Of a stretch of DNA of 64,000 nucleotides, positions 8,233 through 17,167 are shown one piece after another (the stretch's first letter is position 1; each line of letters opens with the position of its first letter). The DNA comes from Paenibacillus kribbensis (GTDB taxonomy: Bacteria; Bacillota; Bacilli; Paenibacillales; Paenibacillaceae), in NCBI RefSeq assembly GCF_002240415.1, contig NZ_CP020028.1:5269501-5333500 (forward strand), in the 5' to 3' direction. The notes beneath the pieces were generated by a model. It searched no databases. It saw only the letters and a program-made list of their open reading frames with translations, and had not been told where the DNA came from. The translations under genes and the position numbers were made by a program.

Positions 8233-9648
8233 CTATACTTGATGTACTCTGATCAGATTCGTCGCACCGGCCTCTGCAACAGGAACGCCCGCTGACAGCA
8301 CGATGGTATCCCCTTTTTGGATATACCCTGCATTCAGGGCATTGCGGATTGAGGATTCGAACATTTCATCCGTTGTCGCTACTTTATCCCCTTTGACCGG
8401 GAATACTCCGGACAACAGACAAATTTTAGCGAACACCGTATTGTTCGGGGTAACCGCAATAATCGGAGCCTTCGGACGATATTTGGACACCATCCGCGCC
8501 GTGAATCCGCTGGCAGTCGAGGTAATAATCGCTTTGGCATCCAGCTCAAGAGAGGAGCTAACCGCACCCTGACTGATCACTTCGGTAATGTTCGTGCTTT
8601 GGCGCGCTCTGCGCTTATCGAACTGCTCCTGGTAATCAAACTGTGATTCCGCTCTGGCAGCTACCGCAGCCATCGTGCGAACGGACTCGACAGGGTATTT
8701 ACCTGCGGCAGATTCGCCCGACAGCATCACTACATCGGCTCCTTGCATAACCGCATTAAATACGTCACTTACTTCAGCTCTCGTCGGACGCGGGTTGACC
8801 TGCATGGATTCCAGCATGTGTGTAGCTACGATTACCGGTTTGCCGACCAGATTACACTTGTCGATCATTTCTTTTTGCATCACAGGCACGTCTTGAATCG
8901 GCACCTCAACGCCCAAGTCACCACGGGCTACCATGATACCATCCGAAGCTTCGATAATATCATCCAGGTTTTCCATGCCTTCGGCATTTTCAATCTTGGA
9001 ATAAATTTGTACATGCTCGGCTTGATGTCCTTTCAAAATCTCACGGATTTCACGGATATCGTCGCCTTTACGCACAAAAGAAGCCGCAATAAGCTCGATA
9101 CGCTGCTCCACCCCAAATTGGATGTGCTTCACGTCGCGCTCCGTCACGCCTGGAAGAGTCGTATGAATCCCTGGCAGATTCACACCTTTTCTCGGCTTCA
9201 AAACACCGCCGCTTACAATATTACAAATCATTTCAGTACCCTCAACAGAGGCTACAGTCAGATCAACCAAACCATCGTCAATCAAAATGCGGTCGCCTGG
9301 TTTAATGTCCTTTGGCATATCCGGGTAATTCACCGAAATACGGTGCTCGTCCCCCAAAATCTCTTCTGTTGTCAGAATCAGCTGGCTGCCTGGTTTCAGC
9401 AGACAGGATGCTTCTCTCAGCTTGCCGATCCGTATTTCAGGTCCTTTGATATCCATCATGACAGGAATAAAGGTACCCAGTTCCTTCGCAGCCTGTCTCA
9501 CATTTTCAATACGTTTAACGTGATCCTCCAGTTCCCCGTGAGCCATGTTCAAGCGGGCTACTGTCATACCGGCCTGAATCATTTCCTTTAACAAATGAAC
9601 GGAGTCACAGGCAGGTCCCATCGTACAAATAATTTTCGTTTTAAGCAT
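8233..9648 (-). CDS. pyk: Pyruvate kinase, short divergent form
   Basis: A 471-residue pyruvate kinase catalysing PEP + ADP to pyruvate + ATP. Recognisable features are the N-terminal TKIICTMGPAC, the substrate block DIKGPEIRIG, the active-site region IYSKIENAEGMENLDDI and the MVARGDLGVE and ATHMLESM motifs. It lacks the extra C-terminal phosphohistidine-like domain of the ~585-residue Bacillales enzyme. Two usual K+ ligand positions differ: RLNMAHG instead of RxNFSHG, and DIKGPEIR instead of DTKGPEIR. This suggests a second, non-housekeeping isozyme. The gene is divergent from an AraC-type regulator. Confidence 0.92.
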   Translation of the reverse strand: MLKTKIICTMGPACDSVHLLKEMIQAGMTVARLNMAHGELEDHVKRIENVRQAAKELGTFIPVMMDIKGPEIRIGKLREASCLLKPGSQLILTTEEILGDEHRISVNYPDMPKDIKPGDRILIDDGLVDLTVASVEGTEMICNIVSGGVLKPRKGVNLPGIHTTLPGVTERDVKHIQFGVEQRIELIAASFVRKGDDIREIREILKGHQAEHVQIYSKIENAEGMENLDDIIEASDGIMVARGDLGVEVPIQDVPVMQKEMIDKCNLVGKPVIVATHMLESMQVNPRPTRAEVSDVFNAVMQGADVVMLSGESAAGKYPVESVRTMAAVAARAESQFDYQEQFDKRRARQSTNITEVISQGAVSSSLELDAKAIITSTASGFTARMVSKYRPKAPIIAVTPNNTVFAKICLLSGVFPVKGDKVATTDEMFESSIRNALNAGYIQKGDTIVLSAGVPVAEAGATNLIRVHQV

Positions 9649-9795
9649 AGAAATGTCATCCTCCTGAATGTCTTTACTATTTGGTCGTAATTCCAGTATG
9701 GTTTCTATTCCATCTTGCTGTTCTATCTATTTACACTTTTTATGACTTTATTTTACCTATACCGGTGCGACAAGACTATGAACTATAGTATGATG

Positions 9796-9813
9796 ACTGT
9801 ATTATAGTACAGT
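9796..9813. promoter_or_regulatory. Palindrome upstream of the AraC-type gene
   Basis: ACTGTA-TTATAG-TACAGT has perfect 6-bp arms. It lies about 33 bp before the AraC start and in the region shared with pyk. It may be an operator or overlap a promoter; the binding protein is not known. Confidence 0.4.
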
Positions 9814-9846
9814 ATAGTGAATTTTTAAGACATGGAGAGTGGCTTC

Positions 9847-10635
9847 ATGATTACAATCTTGGACATACGACAGGACCATGGCGTAGACTGGTACGAAAAG
9901 GCTGGTCCAGGTAGCGACAACAACAACCTCATGTTCGTTTTGGTCACCTTTGGAAAATGTGTATATTGGGTGAACGATCGCAAGTTCATTCTCGGCAAGG
10001 GAGAGGTCCTGATTCTGCCTGGACATCTACCCTACTATGGCAAGAGCATCCCTACGCTTTTTCATACCAAGTATGTGATACATTGCCGCAAAACATGTAC
10101 GCATAACGTACTTCCCATATTGAATATAGACAAGCCGCTGTCGATCAAGCTCGGATGCTACGATATGCTGCATGAACGGATCAAGTCGGTATATTACCAA
10201 TGGACGGAGCGCCCAAGCTACTATGAACTGATGGCTGACTGTCTACTGACCGAGACGATGATTTATACCAATCAGGAATGGAACAAAGGCGTCATTTCCA
10301 GCGAAAAAGAACGGCATGTGGAGTATATGAAACAGTATATCCAAAATCATTATCGGGAAAAAGTGACGAAGGAAGAGCTTGGCGACGTCATCCGCAAAAC
10401 ACCCAATTACGCCGCCACACTGCTACGTGAGGTAACACGCCAAACCATCAGCGAGCATGTACATACGCAGCGCATCAAAACGGCCATCTACATGCTGACC
10501 GAGTCCCGGCTGACGATTCGTGAAATTTCAGAGTATGTCGGCTATAGTGATGTCTCCTATTTTCATCGAATCTTCAAACGGTTAACAGGCTGCTCCCCGT
10601 CCGAATTTCTGGATGAGCGCTCTTCGATCGTTTAG
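9847..10635 (+). CDS. AraC-family transcriptional regulator
   Basis: A regulator of about 262 residues with an N-terminal cupin-like sensing domain (FGKCVYWVNDRKFILGKGEVLILPGHLPYYG) and a C-terminal double helix-turn-helix, ending with the AraC signature TIREISEYVGYSDVSYFHRIFKRLTGCSPSEF. I chose ATG 9847 because GGAGAG lies seven bases upstream; an ATG five codons earlier overlaps that site. It is divergent from pyk (198 bp apart), so pyk is a candidate target. The effector is unknown. Confidence 0.88.
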   Translation: MITILDIRQDHGVDWYEKAGPGSDNNNLMFVLVTFGKCVYWVNDRKFILGKGEVLILPGHLPYYGKSIPTLFHTKYVIHCRKTCTHNVLPILNIDKPLSIKLGCYDMLHERIKSVYYQWTERPSYYELMADCLLTETMIYTNQEWNKGVISSEKERHVEYMKQYIQNHYREKVTKEELGDVIRKTPNYAATLLREVTRQTISEHVHTQRIKTAIYMLTESRLTIREISEYVGYSDVSYFHRIFKRLTGCSPSEFLDERSSIV

Positions 10636-10683
10636 GGCGTGTTCAAATTATAGAAATAGGATTGTGGGAAGATGGATGATACG

Positions 10684-10713
10684 AAAAAAGAACGCTCATT
10701 TTTTTGAGCGTTC
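10684..10713 (-). terminator. Terminator overlapping the stop codon of the next gene
   Basis: On the minus strand GAACGCTC pairs with GAGCGTTC and is followed by TTTTTTCG. The TGA stop of the minus-strand gene lies inside the hairpin. Confidence 0.8.
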
Positions 10714-11133
10714 CTCGTTCCTGGGAAAATCAATTTTCTTCCTCTTTTTTTCGTAGGTGAAATTTCTTAAAATGACCTGCTTTGTTTTAGCGGTTATTTC
10801 TTCTCCATCATTGTCCAAATTTGCAACCTGATCACTTGGGTACTTGTTGGGAACCTTAACCGGATAAAAATCCCCGTGCTCAGTTAACAGGATGTGGGGT
10901 TGTTTAGATTGAGCTAGATGATTTAGTTCTTTCTTTCTCTCTGGTGAGAGCCAGTTAGAATCGTCGGTTGCTTTAGCCCTGGCTTTGGTTTCATTGACGT
11001 TAGAATTGTCGGTAACCTTAACGCCGGTTATGGTCTCATTGGCAAATGTTTGACTTTGAATGACGGTTATAACTCCTCCGACAAGAACAGTTAGACCTAA
11101 AACTACAACAATTGTTCTTAGCCGCTTGTTCAC
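10696..11133 (-). CDS. Membrane-anchored or secreted protein of unknown function
   Basis: A protein of about 145 residues with a short basic N-terminus (NKRLRT), one hydrophobic helix (IVVVLGLTVLVGGVITVIQ), then a charged extracellular part rich in Lys, Asn and Asp. I recognise no domain. I chose the GTG at 11133 because AAGGGAG lies about eight bases upstream; another GTG two codons earlier is too close to it. The gene and the remnant behind it are more AT-rich than their surroundings, which may mean recent acquisition. Confidence 0.6.
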   Translation of the reverse strand: MNKRLRTIVVVLGLTVLVGGVITVIQSQTFANETITGVKVTDNSNVNETKARAKATDDSNWLSPERKKELNHLAQSKQPHILLTEHGDFYPVKVPNKYPSDQVANLDNDGEEITAKTKQVILRNFTYEKKRKKIDFPRNEERSKK

Positions 11134-11232
11134 ACACACATCTCCCTTCCCAAAGATGTATTACATATTTTTGAAAATATTAGTATTATAACAAGTTCAT
11201 AAAAAACTTAACAATCGTTAAATAAAATAATA

Positions 11233-11782
11233 TTAAAACGTGACGTATCCATTTCCTGAAATCGTATAATCATTGAGGTTAAGTACCATTACCTGATATT
11301 CTCCAGCACTTGGAGCTCTCAGTTGAAAATCCCTACTTTCATCTGTATATCTTCCATAAACGGCAAAAACCTCTCCCAAATAATTTTTGTTCACAATAAG
11401 GTAACCTACTTCAGGACGAGACCAAGAACTACCATCTACCCATTGTACCACATGGAAATTCAAGGTAGCTGCGTTATTAACTGAAAACTTATTAGAGTAA
11501 ATACCCCCATCGTTTCGAGAAAAGTGACTAAATTGCCAAGATGCCAATGATGCCATCGGTGAGATTTTTTGATCGGTTTGAGTCTTTTCTTTTTCAACAG
11601 CAATTGATTCTATCGGTATCGCATTTTCGATAACTTCATTATATTCTTCAGCCGTCAAACCGCTCAATAATGAATTCGAATTAACAATTGAAGAATATGG
11701 TGAGAATAGCGACTGTGGGGAAGAATCTTTAGCCGATGAAGAGGAATCTGCGTAGGAGCATGAAGGGAGGGCCTGGGGCCTT
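11233..11782 (-). pseudogene. 5'-truncated gene remnant for a secreted beta-rich protein
   Basis: An open frame encodes at least 144 residues ending in DYTISGNGYVTF, with a Trp/Tyr/Asn-rich beta-like pattern (WQFSHFSRNDGGIYSNKFSV, then VVQWVDGSSWSRPEVGYL). The only usable start is a TTG at 11667 without a ribosome binding site. The frame stays open upstream to a stop near 11782, giving a Ser-rich stretch with no start codon or signal peptide. The simplest reading is a gene that lost its 5' end. I recognise no family for the C-terminal domain. Confidence 0.5.
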
Positions 11783-11860
11783 CAAAAGCTTGGGTGGAAG
11801 ATTTAGAAGGAAACAAGAAAGAAGTCCCTTATAACCGGATACATAAATGATAAAGTCTAT

Positions 11861-11914
11861 GAAAAACGGCCGCCCCGCTTGGATACCTTCTCTCCAAGAC
11901 AGAACGACCGTTTA
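11861..11914 (-). terminator. Terminator of the sucrose operon
   Basis: On the minus strand AAACGGTCG pairs imperfectly with CGGCCGTTTTT, enclosing a second small hairpin (CTTGG/CCAAG). It lies just beyond the end of scrA. The 290 bp between scrA and the remnant hold nothing else I can identify. Confidence 0.65.
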
Positions 11915-11959
11915 CAGTTCATTTATATACGTGTGCTTATTCGTACCACCACGACGGTG

Positions 11960-13378
11960 TTAATTGGAGGAACCCGCTGTTTTGACTTCCTCCAGCATTT
12001 TATCGTTATAGCCGAACATCCAGGTCAAGACAAACGCTACAGCCATAGCAGCCAAGTTCGCCAAAATGTAAAGCGGAAGCTGATGGTTCATGTAGAGCAA
12101 CGTGCCCGGAATGACTGTAATGGCCATACCTGTTGCCGCCAAATGGAAGATGGAGGCGATGAAGCCGCCAACTGCCCCACCGATCAGCCCCATAACAAAA
12201 GGCTTCATATATCTCAGGTTGACACCGAAAATAGCCGGCTCTGTAATCCCGAGAAAAGCAGACAGCGAGGAAGGAAGTGCCAACGCTTTCAGCTTGGCGT
12301 TCTTCGTTTTCAGTCCAACTGCCAGACAAGCGGCACCTTGAGCAGCCATGGCGCAGGTAATGATCGCGTTGAATGCGTTCACACCAGTCTTTTCAAGCAG
12401 TTGAATTTCCAGAAAATTAAATATATGATGCACACCCGTAACGACGATAATTTGATGCAAGAAACCGATGATAATCCCTGCGATACCAAAAGGCAGATCA
12501 AGTACAAATGTCGTTCCGTGCAGCACCCATTCTTCGAAGGAATGGAAAACCGGACCGATGGCAAACAGCCCGAGTGTAATCATGATTAACAGTGTCAAAA
12601 ACGGTGTAAGGATCAGATCCAGCGCTTCTGGAACCCGTTTGCGCAGCGCCCGCTCCAGCTTGGCTCCGATCAAGCCCACGAAGAAGGCTGGCAATACCGA
12701 GCCCTGATAACCCACGACAGGAATGAATCCGAGCATCGTCAAGGGGTGGGCCGAGCCGTCCGCCACACCATAAGCGTTGGGCAGAGCCGGGTTCACCAGC
12801 ATCAGACCAAGCACAATACCCAATACCGGGCTGCCGCCGAATACTCTAAAGGCTGACCAGGCGACCAGCGCAGGCAGAAAAGCAAAAGCGGTATCCGTTA
12901 GCACCTGTGTAAACAATAGAAAATTAGGTGAAATGTCCTTTGCCGTCATGCCAAACAGAGCGAGAATTTGCGGCTGTGTGAGCAAGCCGCGCAGACCCAT
13001 GAACAGCCCTGTAGCGACCAGCACAGGAATGATCGGCACAAAGACGTCACCGAAGGTGCGTATGGAACGCTGGAATACGTTTCCTTCTTTTTTCGCCTGA
13101 TTTTTCACGTCTTCTTTAGAAGAACCCGTGATCCCCAGCTTTTCAACCTCTTCAAAAATCCGATTTACGGTCCCTGTACCAAAAATAATCTGATATTGAC
13201 CCGAATTAAAGAAAGCTCCCTTGACCTTGTCGATCTCCTCAACCTTTTTCTGATCAATCTTCTCCTTGTTATGCACCATAATCCGCAGACGTGTCGCACA
13301 GTGGGCAAAGGATGCAATATTTTCCTTCCCACCCATCGCTTCAATCACTTCTTTGGCAATTTCCCGGTTTTCTGCCAT
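11960..13378 (-). CDS. scrA: Sucrose-specific PTS transporter, EIIBC
   Basis: A membrane protein of about 472 residues that imports sucrose as sucrose 6-phosphate using phosphate from PEP. The N-terminal IIB domain has the phosphorylated Cys27 in HCATRLRIM. The IIC domain follows from about residue 100 with some ten membrane helices. There is no IIA domain, so a IIA from elsewhere in the genome must serve it. I chose ATG 13378 because GAGAGG lies nine bases upstream; an ATG seven codons earlier overlaps that site. It is the last gene of scrB-scrA, 65 bp behind scrB. Confidence 0.92.
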   Translation of the reverse strand: MAENREIAKEVIEAMGGKENIASFAHCATRLRIMVHNKEKIDQKKVEEIDKVKGAFFNSGQYQIIFGTGTVNRIFEEVEKLGITGSSKEDVKNQAKKEGNVFQRSIRTFGDVFVPIIPVLVATGLFMGLRGLLTQPQILALFGMTAKDISPNFLLFTQVLTDTAFAFLPALVAWSAFRVFGGSPVLGIVLGLMLVNPALPNAYGVADGSAHPLTMLGFIPVVGYQGSVLPAFFVGLIGAKLERALRKRVPEALDLILTPFLTLLIMITLGLFAIGPVFHSFEEWVLHGTTFVLDLPFGIAGIIIGFLHQIIVVTGVHHIFNFLEIQLLEKTGVNAFNAIITCAMAAQGAACLAVGLKTKNAKLKALALPSSLSAFLGITEPAIFGVNLRYMKPFVMGLIGGAVGGFIASIFHLAATGMAITVIPGTLLYMNHQLPLYILANLAAMAVAFVLTWMFGYNDKMLEEVKTAGSSN

Positions 13379-13443
13379 GATGTCCATCCTCTCGTTCATT
13401 CCGTTATGTTATTGATGATTAACGATCCACTTGGTGAATTAGC

Positions 13444-14922
13444 CTACTCCGTAAAATCCCATTTTACCGCTTGGAAGAGAGCCTCTCCCTTGTCAGCAAA
13501 AAAGTGTATTTCGTCACTCTCTCGGTGCGGAAAAATACGACTGGTGAACACCTCTTCCCCATCATTGACGAAAATCTCAACCGAAGACATATCTACAAAC
13601 AAATGTAGCTTGATATGGTCTTCATTCCATGCACACTGCCGTACCTCGCCATACGAAGCCGCCACAGGCTCGCCCGATTGCGAACGGTCCAGTACTAGCT
13701 TACGGCTGACGGCATCATATTTAATCACCGTTCTCTCAGTTGCACTCGCGCGGAATTCAATACCAAACGCCTTGGCGCTCAAAAGATCAACCTCACAAAT
13801 CAGCTCATAGGCCGTACCCGTGAAGCCCTCATAGGTTTTTCTCTCTGACGATAACGTGTCAGCTACCCGATCCTCACGCTTTCTACGCAGCGCAGTCAGC
13901 TCAGGGACAGGCCGCTGCAAGAGTTTACCCTCATGAAGGATAAGTTCCCTCGGCAGCGTCAGGCAATGCGCCCAACCGTTCGGGTCTGTCGGAGAGTCAA
14001 TATCCGGCAATCCCATCCATGCCACCATAATACGCCGCCCCTGCGGATCAACCATGGTTTGCGGCGCATAGAAGTCAAAGCCTCGATCCAGCTCGCGGAA
14101 CGCCCCATGCTCCAATGTCCTTGTCTCGGTATTCAGCGGCTTGCCGATGATGTACCCTGATTGATAAATATTGTGGTATTCATCCCCAGAAGGCTCCAGG
14201 CCTTGAGGAGAAAAGACCAATACTCCCGAGCCGTCCAGTTCAAAATAATCCGGGCATTCCCACATGTAGCCAAACGACTCAAGTCCTGTGCGTATTTCTC
14301 CCTCAAACTGCCACGAATGAAGGTCCGTTGATCGATAAAGGACGACGCAGCCTGTTGCATTCGTTCTTTGTGCACCAATCACACAGTAAAAGCTGTCGCC
14401 GTCCTTCCACAGCTTGGGATCACGAAAATGGTCTGTGTACCCTTCCGGTACATTGGAAATGACAGGGTGCTCCCATTTTGTAATGAGACCGCTCTCATCC
14501 ATAACAGCCATGCATTGATAAGGATGTCTGATCCAGTTTTCATCCCGTGTATTTCCCGTATACAGCATATACAGCTTGCCCTCATGTTCCAGCGCGCTGC
14601 CCGAATAAGCCCCATGTGAATCAAAGGTATCCCCTGGTGTGATGCCAATGCCTGCATTGTCCCATGTCACCAAATCTTTGGACTTCAAGTGATACCAGTA
14701 CTTCATCCCATGATCCGTTCCCAAAGGGAACCACTGATAGAACAAATGGTATTCACCCTGGTAATAGGAAAAGCCATTGGGATCATTGAGCAAGCCTGTC
14801 GATGGCTGAATATGAAACGTCTGCCGCCAATGGCATTGCTTGACCTTCTCCTGCAAGCTGGCTATTTCACCTGGCTCTGCCTGTTCAATCAGCCGATACT
14901 TCTGTTCGTTTGTCATTTTCAT
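13444..14922 (-). CDS. scrB: Sucrose-6-phosphate hydrolase (GH32)
   Basis: A 492-residue glycoside hydrolase family 32 enzyme that splits sucrose 6-phosphate into glucose 6-phosphate and fructose. The three acidic residues of the family are present: nucleophile Asp47 in LLNDPNG, Asp168 in FRDPK, and acid/base Glu222 in WECPDYF. A C-terminal beta-sandwich follows (SSVEIFVNDGEEVFTSRIFP). No signal peptide is seen, which fits a cytoplasmic enzyme. GAGGT lies upstream of the ATG. The promoter region carries four LacI-type operators. It is the first gene of the scrB-scrA unit. Confidence 0.93.
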   Translation of the reverse strand: MKMTNEQKYRLIEQAEPGEIASLQEKVKQCHWRQTFHIQPSTGLLNDPNGFSYYQGEYHLFYQWFPLGTDHGMKYWYHLKSKDLVTWDNAGIGITPGDTFDSHGAYSGSALEHEGKLYMLYTGNTRDENWIRHPYQCMAVMDESGLITKWEHPVISNVPEGYTDHFRDPKLWKDGDSFYCVIGAQRTNATGCVVLYRSTDLHSWQFEGEIRTGLESFGYMWECPDYFELDGSGVLVFSPQGLEPSGDEYHNIYQSGYIIGKPLNTETRTLEHGAFRELDRGFDFYAPQTMVDPQGRRIMVAWMGLPDIDSPTDPNGWAHCLTLPRELILHEGKLLQRPVPELTALRRKREDRVADTLSSERKTYEGFTGTAYELICEVDLLSAKAFGIEFRASATERTVIKYDAVSRKLVLDRSQSGEPVAASYGEVRQCAWNEDHIKLHLFVDMSSVEIFVNDGEEVFTSRIFPHRESDEIHFFADKGEALFQAVKWDFTE

Positions 14923-14957
14923 AGATGTACCTCATTTTTATTAAAACTCTCGTAACA

Positions 14958-15080
14958 GGAACCGGTTCCAAACGCATTAAAAAAATACATCGGAACCGGT
15001 TCCGATCTGATTAAAAAAATATTTCATCCATGGATTTGCAACCGATTCCACTAGTGCCCGAGTGCTATGGAACCGGTTTC
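14958..15080. promoter_or_regulatory. Four ScrR operators upstream of scrB
   Basis: Four copies of a LacI-type palindrome: GGAACCGGTTCC at 14958-14969 and 14992-15003 (both perfect), GCAACCGATTCC at 15038-15049, and GGAACCGGTTTC at 15069-15080. Centre-to-centre spacings are 34, 46 and 31 bp, close to three, four-plus and three helical turns. They lie between scrR and scrB on the same strand, so they can repress scrBA and act as a roadblock behind scrR. Confidence 0.88.
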
Positions 15081-15102
15081 GTAGAAATTATAATCCACCT
15101 GT

Positions 15103-16125
15103 TTAGCGTTTGTCAACGCTTTCTCTTTCAATAAGTGCATAATTCATGACTGTCACTTGCTCTACCGGTTTATGCTCTACCAGCCGCATAATATTTTGTG
15201 CCGCTACACGTCCAGCCTCCATATACGGGTATTGCACGGTTGTCAGCGCAGGGTGAATAACCTCTGTAATATCGTATCCCCCGAAGCCGGTCACCGATAA
15301 ATCCGACGGGATGGCAATCCCTCTGGAATAAGCCGCATTGATCACGCCAAGCGCAATATTATCCGTAGCACACACCATCAACGACGGCTTGAACTGATCC
15401 AAGATGGCAGACGCAGCAATCCGTGCATCGGCCATTTTAAATCCGGTTTCATAGTATCTGATATCATACCCGGCAGCCCGCAACGCATCGTCCGTATGTG
15501 AACCTGCAGGCAATGCATCCCGAACAGCCTGCCTAAAGCCCTCTTTACGCTGTACGCCGACAGCAACGTCCTTCTCCGTAACACCGACGTAGGCAATTTC
15601 ACGGTGTCCCTGCGAGAGAACATAAGCGCCGATATCATAGCCCGCATGGTAGTCGTCATGGATCAGGCTATGAATCTGCTCATGCTGCTGGCCCACTAAC
15701 AACACCGGAATACGAATGTCACGAATCGCGGTCAGATGGTCATCGGTAATTTGAGCAGCCAGCAAAATAATGCCGGAAATCTTTTGCCGCCCCAGCTCAT
15801 AGAGGGCTTCGATTTCACGCTTTACATCCTGGCTCGTATTGGAGATCAGCATCTGATAATGCCGGGAACGCAGCTCCTCATCTATCCCCATTAGTGTATG
15901 AGATGTCGCAAACGAATCCAGACGCGGCACAACGGTTCCGATAATATTGGTACGCTTCGCCTTCAGGCTCTGGGCAAAGGTATTGGGCACATACCCCGTG
16001 GCCTTGACCACCTTTTCAATTTTACGTCTCGTATCCACGCTGACAGCCCCGCCGTTCAAATATCGGGATACCGTGCTCTTGGCCACACCGGCCATGTGGG
16101 CTATATCTGCAATTGTTTTATTCAT
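15103..16125 (-). CDS. scrR: LacI-family sucrose regulator
   Basis: A 340-residue LacI/GalR repressor with the N-terminal helix-turn-helix and hinge (TIADIAHMAGVAKSTVSRYL, then FAQSLKAKRTN) and a periplasmic-binding-like effector domain (VTGFGGYDITEVIHPALTTVQYPY near the end). I chose ATG 16125 because CGGAGGG lies just upstream; an in-frame ATG 13 codons earlier lacks a site. It lies directly upstream of scrB with four palindromic operators between, which is the basis for the ScrR name. Confidence 0.9.
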   Translation of the reverse strand: MNKTIADIAHMAGVAKSTVSRYLNGGAVSVDTRRKIEKVVKATGYVPNTFAQSLKAKRTNIIGTVVPRLDSFATSHTLMGIDEELRSRHYQMLISNTSQDVKREIEALYELGRQKISGIILLAAQITDDHLTAIRDIRIPVLLVGQQHEQIHSLIHDDYHAGYDIGAYVLSQGHREIAYVGVTEKDVAVGVQRKEGFRQAVRDALPAGSHTDDALRAAGYDIRYYETGFKMADARIAASAILDQFKPSLMVCATDNIALGVINAAYSRGIAIPSDLSVTGFGGYDITEVIHPALTTVQYPYMEAGRVAAQNIMRLVEHKPVEQVTVMNYALIERESVDKR

Positions 16126-16236
16126 GAGGCCCTCCGGAGTGTTTTCATTTTCACAAGCTTCCAAACCGTCTCTTTTTCCATAACTCTATCATAGCATATG
16201 GCGGGGGTGGAATGCTGTGACTCCATACTCATATGA

Positions 16237-16276
16237 ACAAAAACGCCGTTCCTTTCAACGAAGAAAGAAACGGCGC
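16237..16276 (-). terminator. Terminator of the aldo/keto reductase gene
   Basis: On the minus strand GCGCCGTTTCTTTC pairs with GAAAGGAACGGCG and is followed by TTTTTG. Confidence 0.85.
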
Positions 16277-16293
16277 CTTATCATAAGCTGAAT

Positions 16294-17136
16294 TTAAAAG
16301 TCGAAGTTATCCGGATCAGGACCTACCCGAAGATTGGCATTCAACGCCTGAATTCGCTCCATATCGTCGCGCGTCAATTCAAAATCAAAGATGTCGGCAT
16401 TTTCAATAATCCGATGCGGCTTGGTAGACTTGGGAATGGTGACAACTCCCTGCTGTACATCCCAGCGCAAAATCACTTGGGCCACCGATTTACCATACTT
16501 GCTTGCTATGTCTTGCAACACCGGATGATCAAGCAATTGGCCCTGCATAAGCGGGGACCAGGCTTCCAATTGAATGCTGTGCTTTTGGCAGAATTGCAGC
16601 AGCTCTACCTGCGTTAATTGCGGGTGGAATTCCACCTGATTGACCATGGGTTTAATCTCTGCATCCTTCATGAGGTCCTCCAAATGATGAATCTGGAAGT
16701 TGCTGACTCCGATCGCCTTGATCCGTCCTTCTTTATATAAGGACTCCAACGCTCTCCAGGCTTCCTTATATTTTCCTTGGACCGGCCAATGAATCAGATA
16801 CAGGTCCAGATAATCCAGGCCCAGCTTATTCAGGCTTGCCTCATAGGCTGCCCGTGTCTCCTCATAGCCTAAATCTGCATTCCACACCTTGGACGTGACA
16901 AACAACTCTTCTCTCGACAGGTTATTCTCCTGAAGAGCTTCCTGAATGGCCTGTCCTACACTTGTTTCATTCGCATAGATTGCAGCTGTATCTATACTGC
17001 GGTACCCATGCTTTATAGCAGCCTTTATAGCATCTACCAGCTCCAAGCCTTCCTCCACTTTAAAGACCCCGATGCCAAACCAAGGCATGCGAACTCCGTT
17101 GTGCAAGGTTGTTGTGCTTTGCAAGTTTTGTGTCAT
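16294..17136 (-). CDS. Aldo/keto reductase
   Basis: A 280-residue NADPH-dependent reductase of the AKR5/YtbE-like group, reducing aldehydes and ketones in the cytoplasm. The catalytic tetrad is complete: Asp49 (SIDTAAIY), Tyr54, Lys83 (TSKVWN) and His116 (LIHWP). The C-terminal cofactor motif IPKSTKPHRIIENADIFDF is present. The start follows GGAGAGGAAG. It lies 31 bp downstream of an MFS exporter gene and probably shares its transcript, which would place it under the divergent HxlR regulator. A role in detoxifying reactive carbonyls is plausible but inferred. Confidence 0.9.
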   Translation of the reverse strand: MTQNLQSTTTLHNGVRMPWFGIGVFKVEEGLELVDAIKAAIKHGYRSIDTAAIYANETSVGQAIQEALQENNLSREELFVTSKVWNADLGYEETRAAYEASLNKLGLDYLDLYLIHWPVQGKYKEAWRALESLYKEGRIKAIGVSNFQIHHLEDLMKDAEIKPMVNQVEFHPQLTQVELLQFCQKHSIQLEAWSPLMQGQLLDHPVLQDIASKYGKSVAQVILRWDVQQGVVTIPKSTKPHRIIENADIFDFELTRDDMERIQALNANLRVGPDPDNFDF

Positions 17137-17167
17137 TCCATATCTTCCTCTCCAATTTTTATAAGTT

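Noticed and set aside
8743..9591. Plus-strand frame of about 282 codons antisense to pyruvate kinase
   Set aside because: Pyruvate kinase motifs run continuously on the minus strand; the antisense frame has no ribosome binding site or family pattern.
14958..15080. cre sites for CcpA in the scrB promoter
   Set aside because: GGAACCGGTTCC lacks the AA/TT-flanked cre pattern (TGWAANCGNTNWCA) and matches a dedicated LacI-type operator instead.
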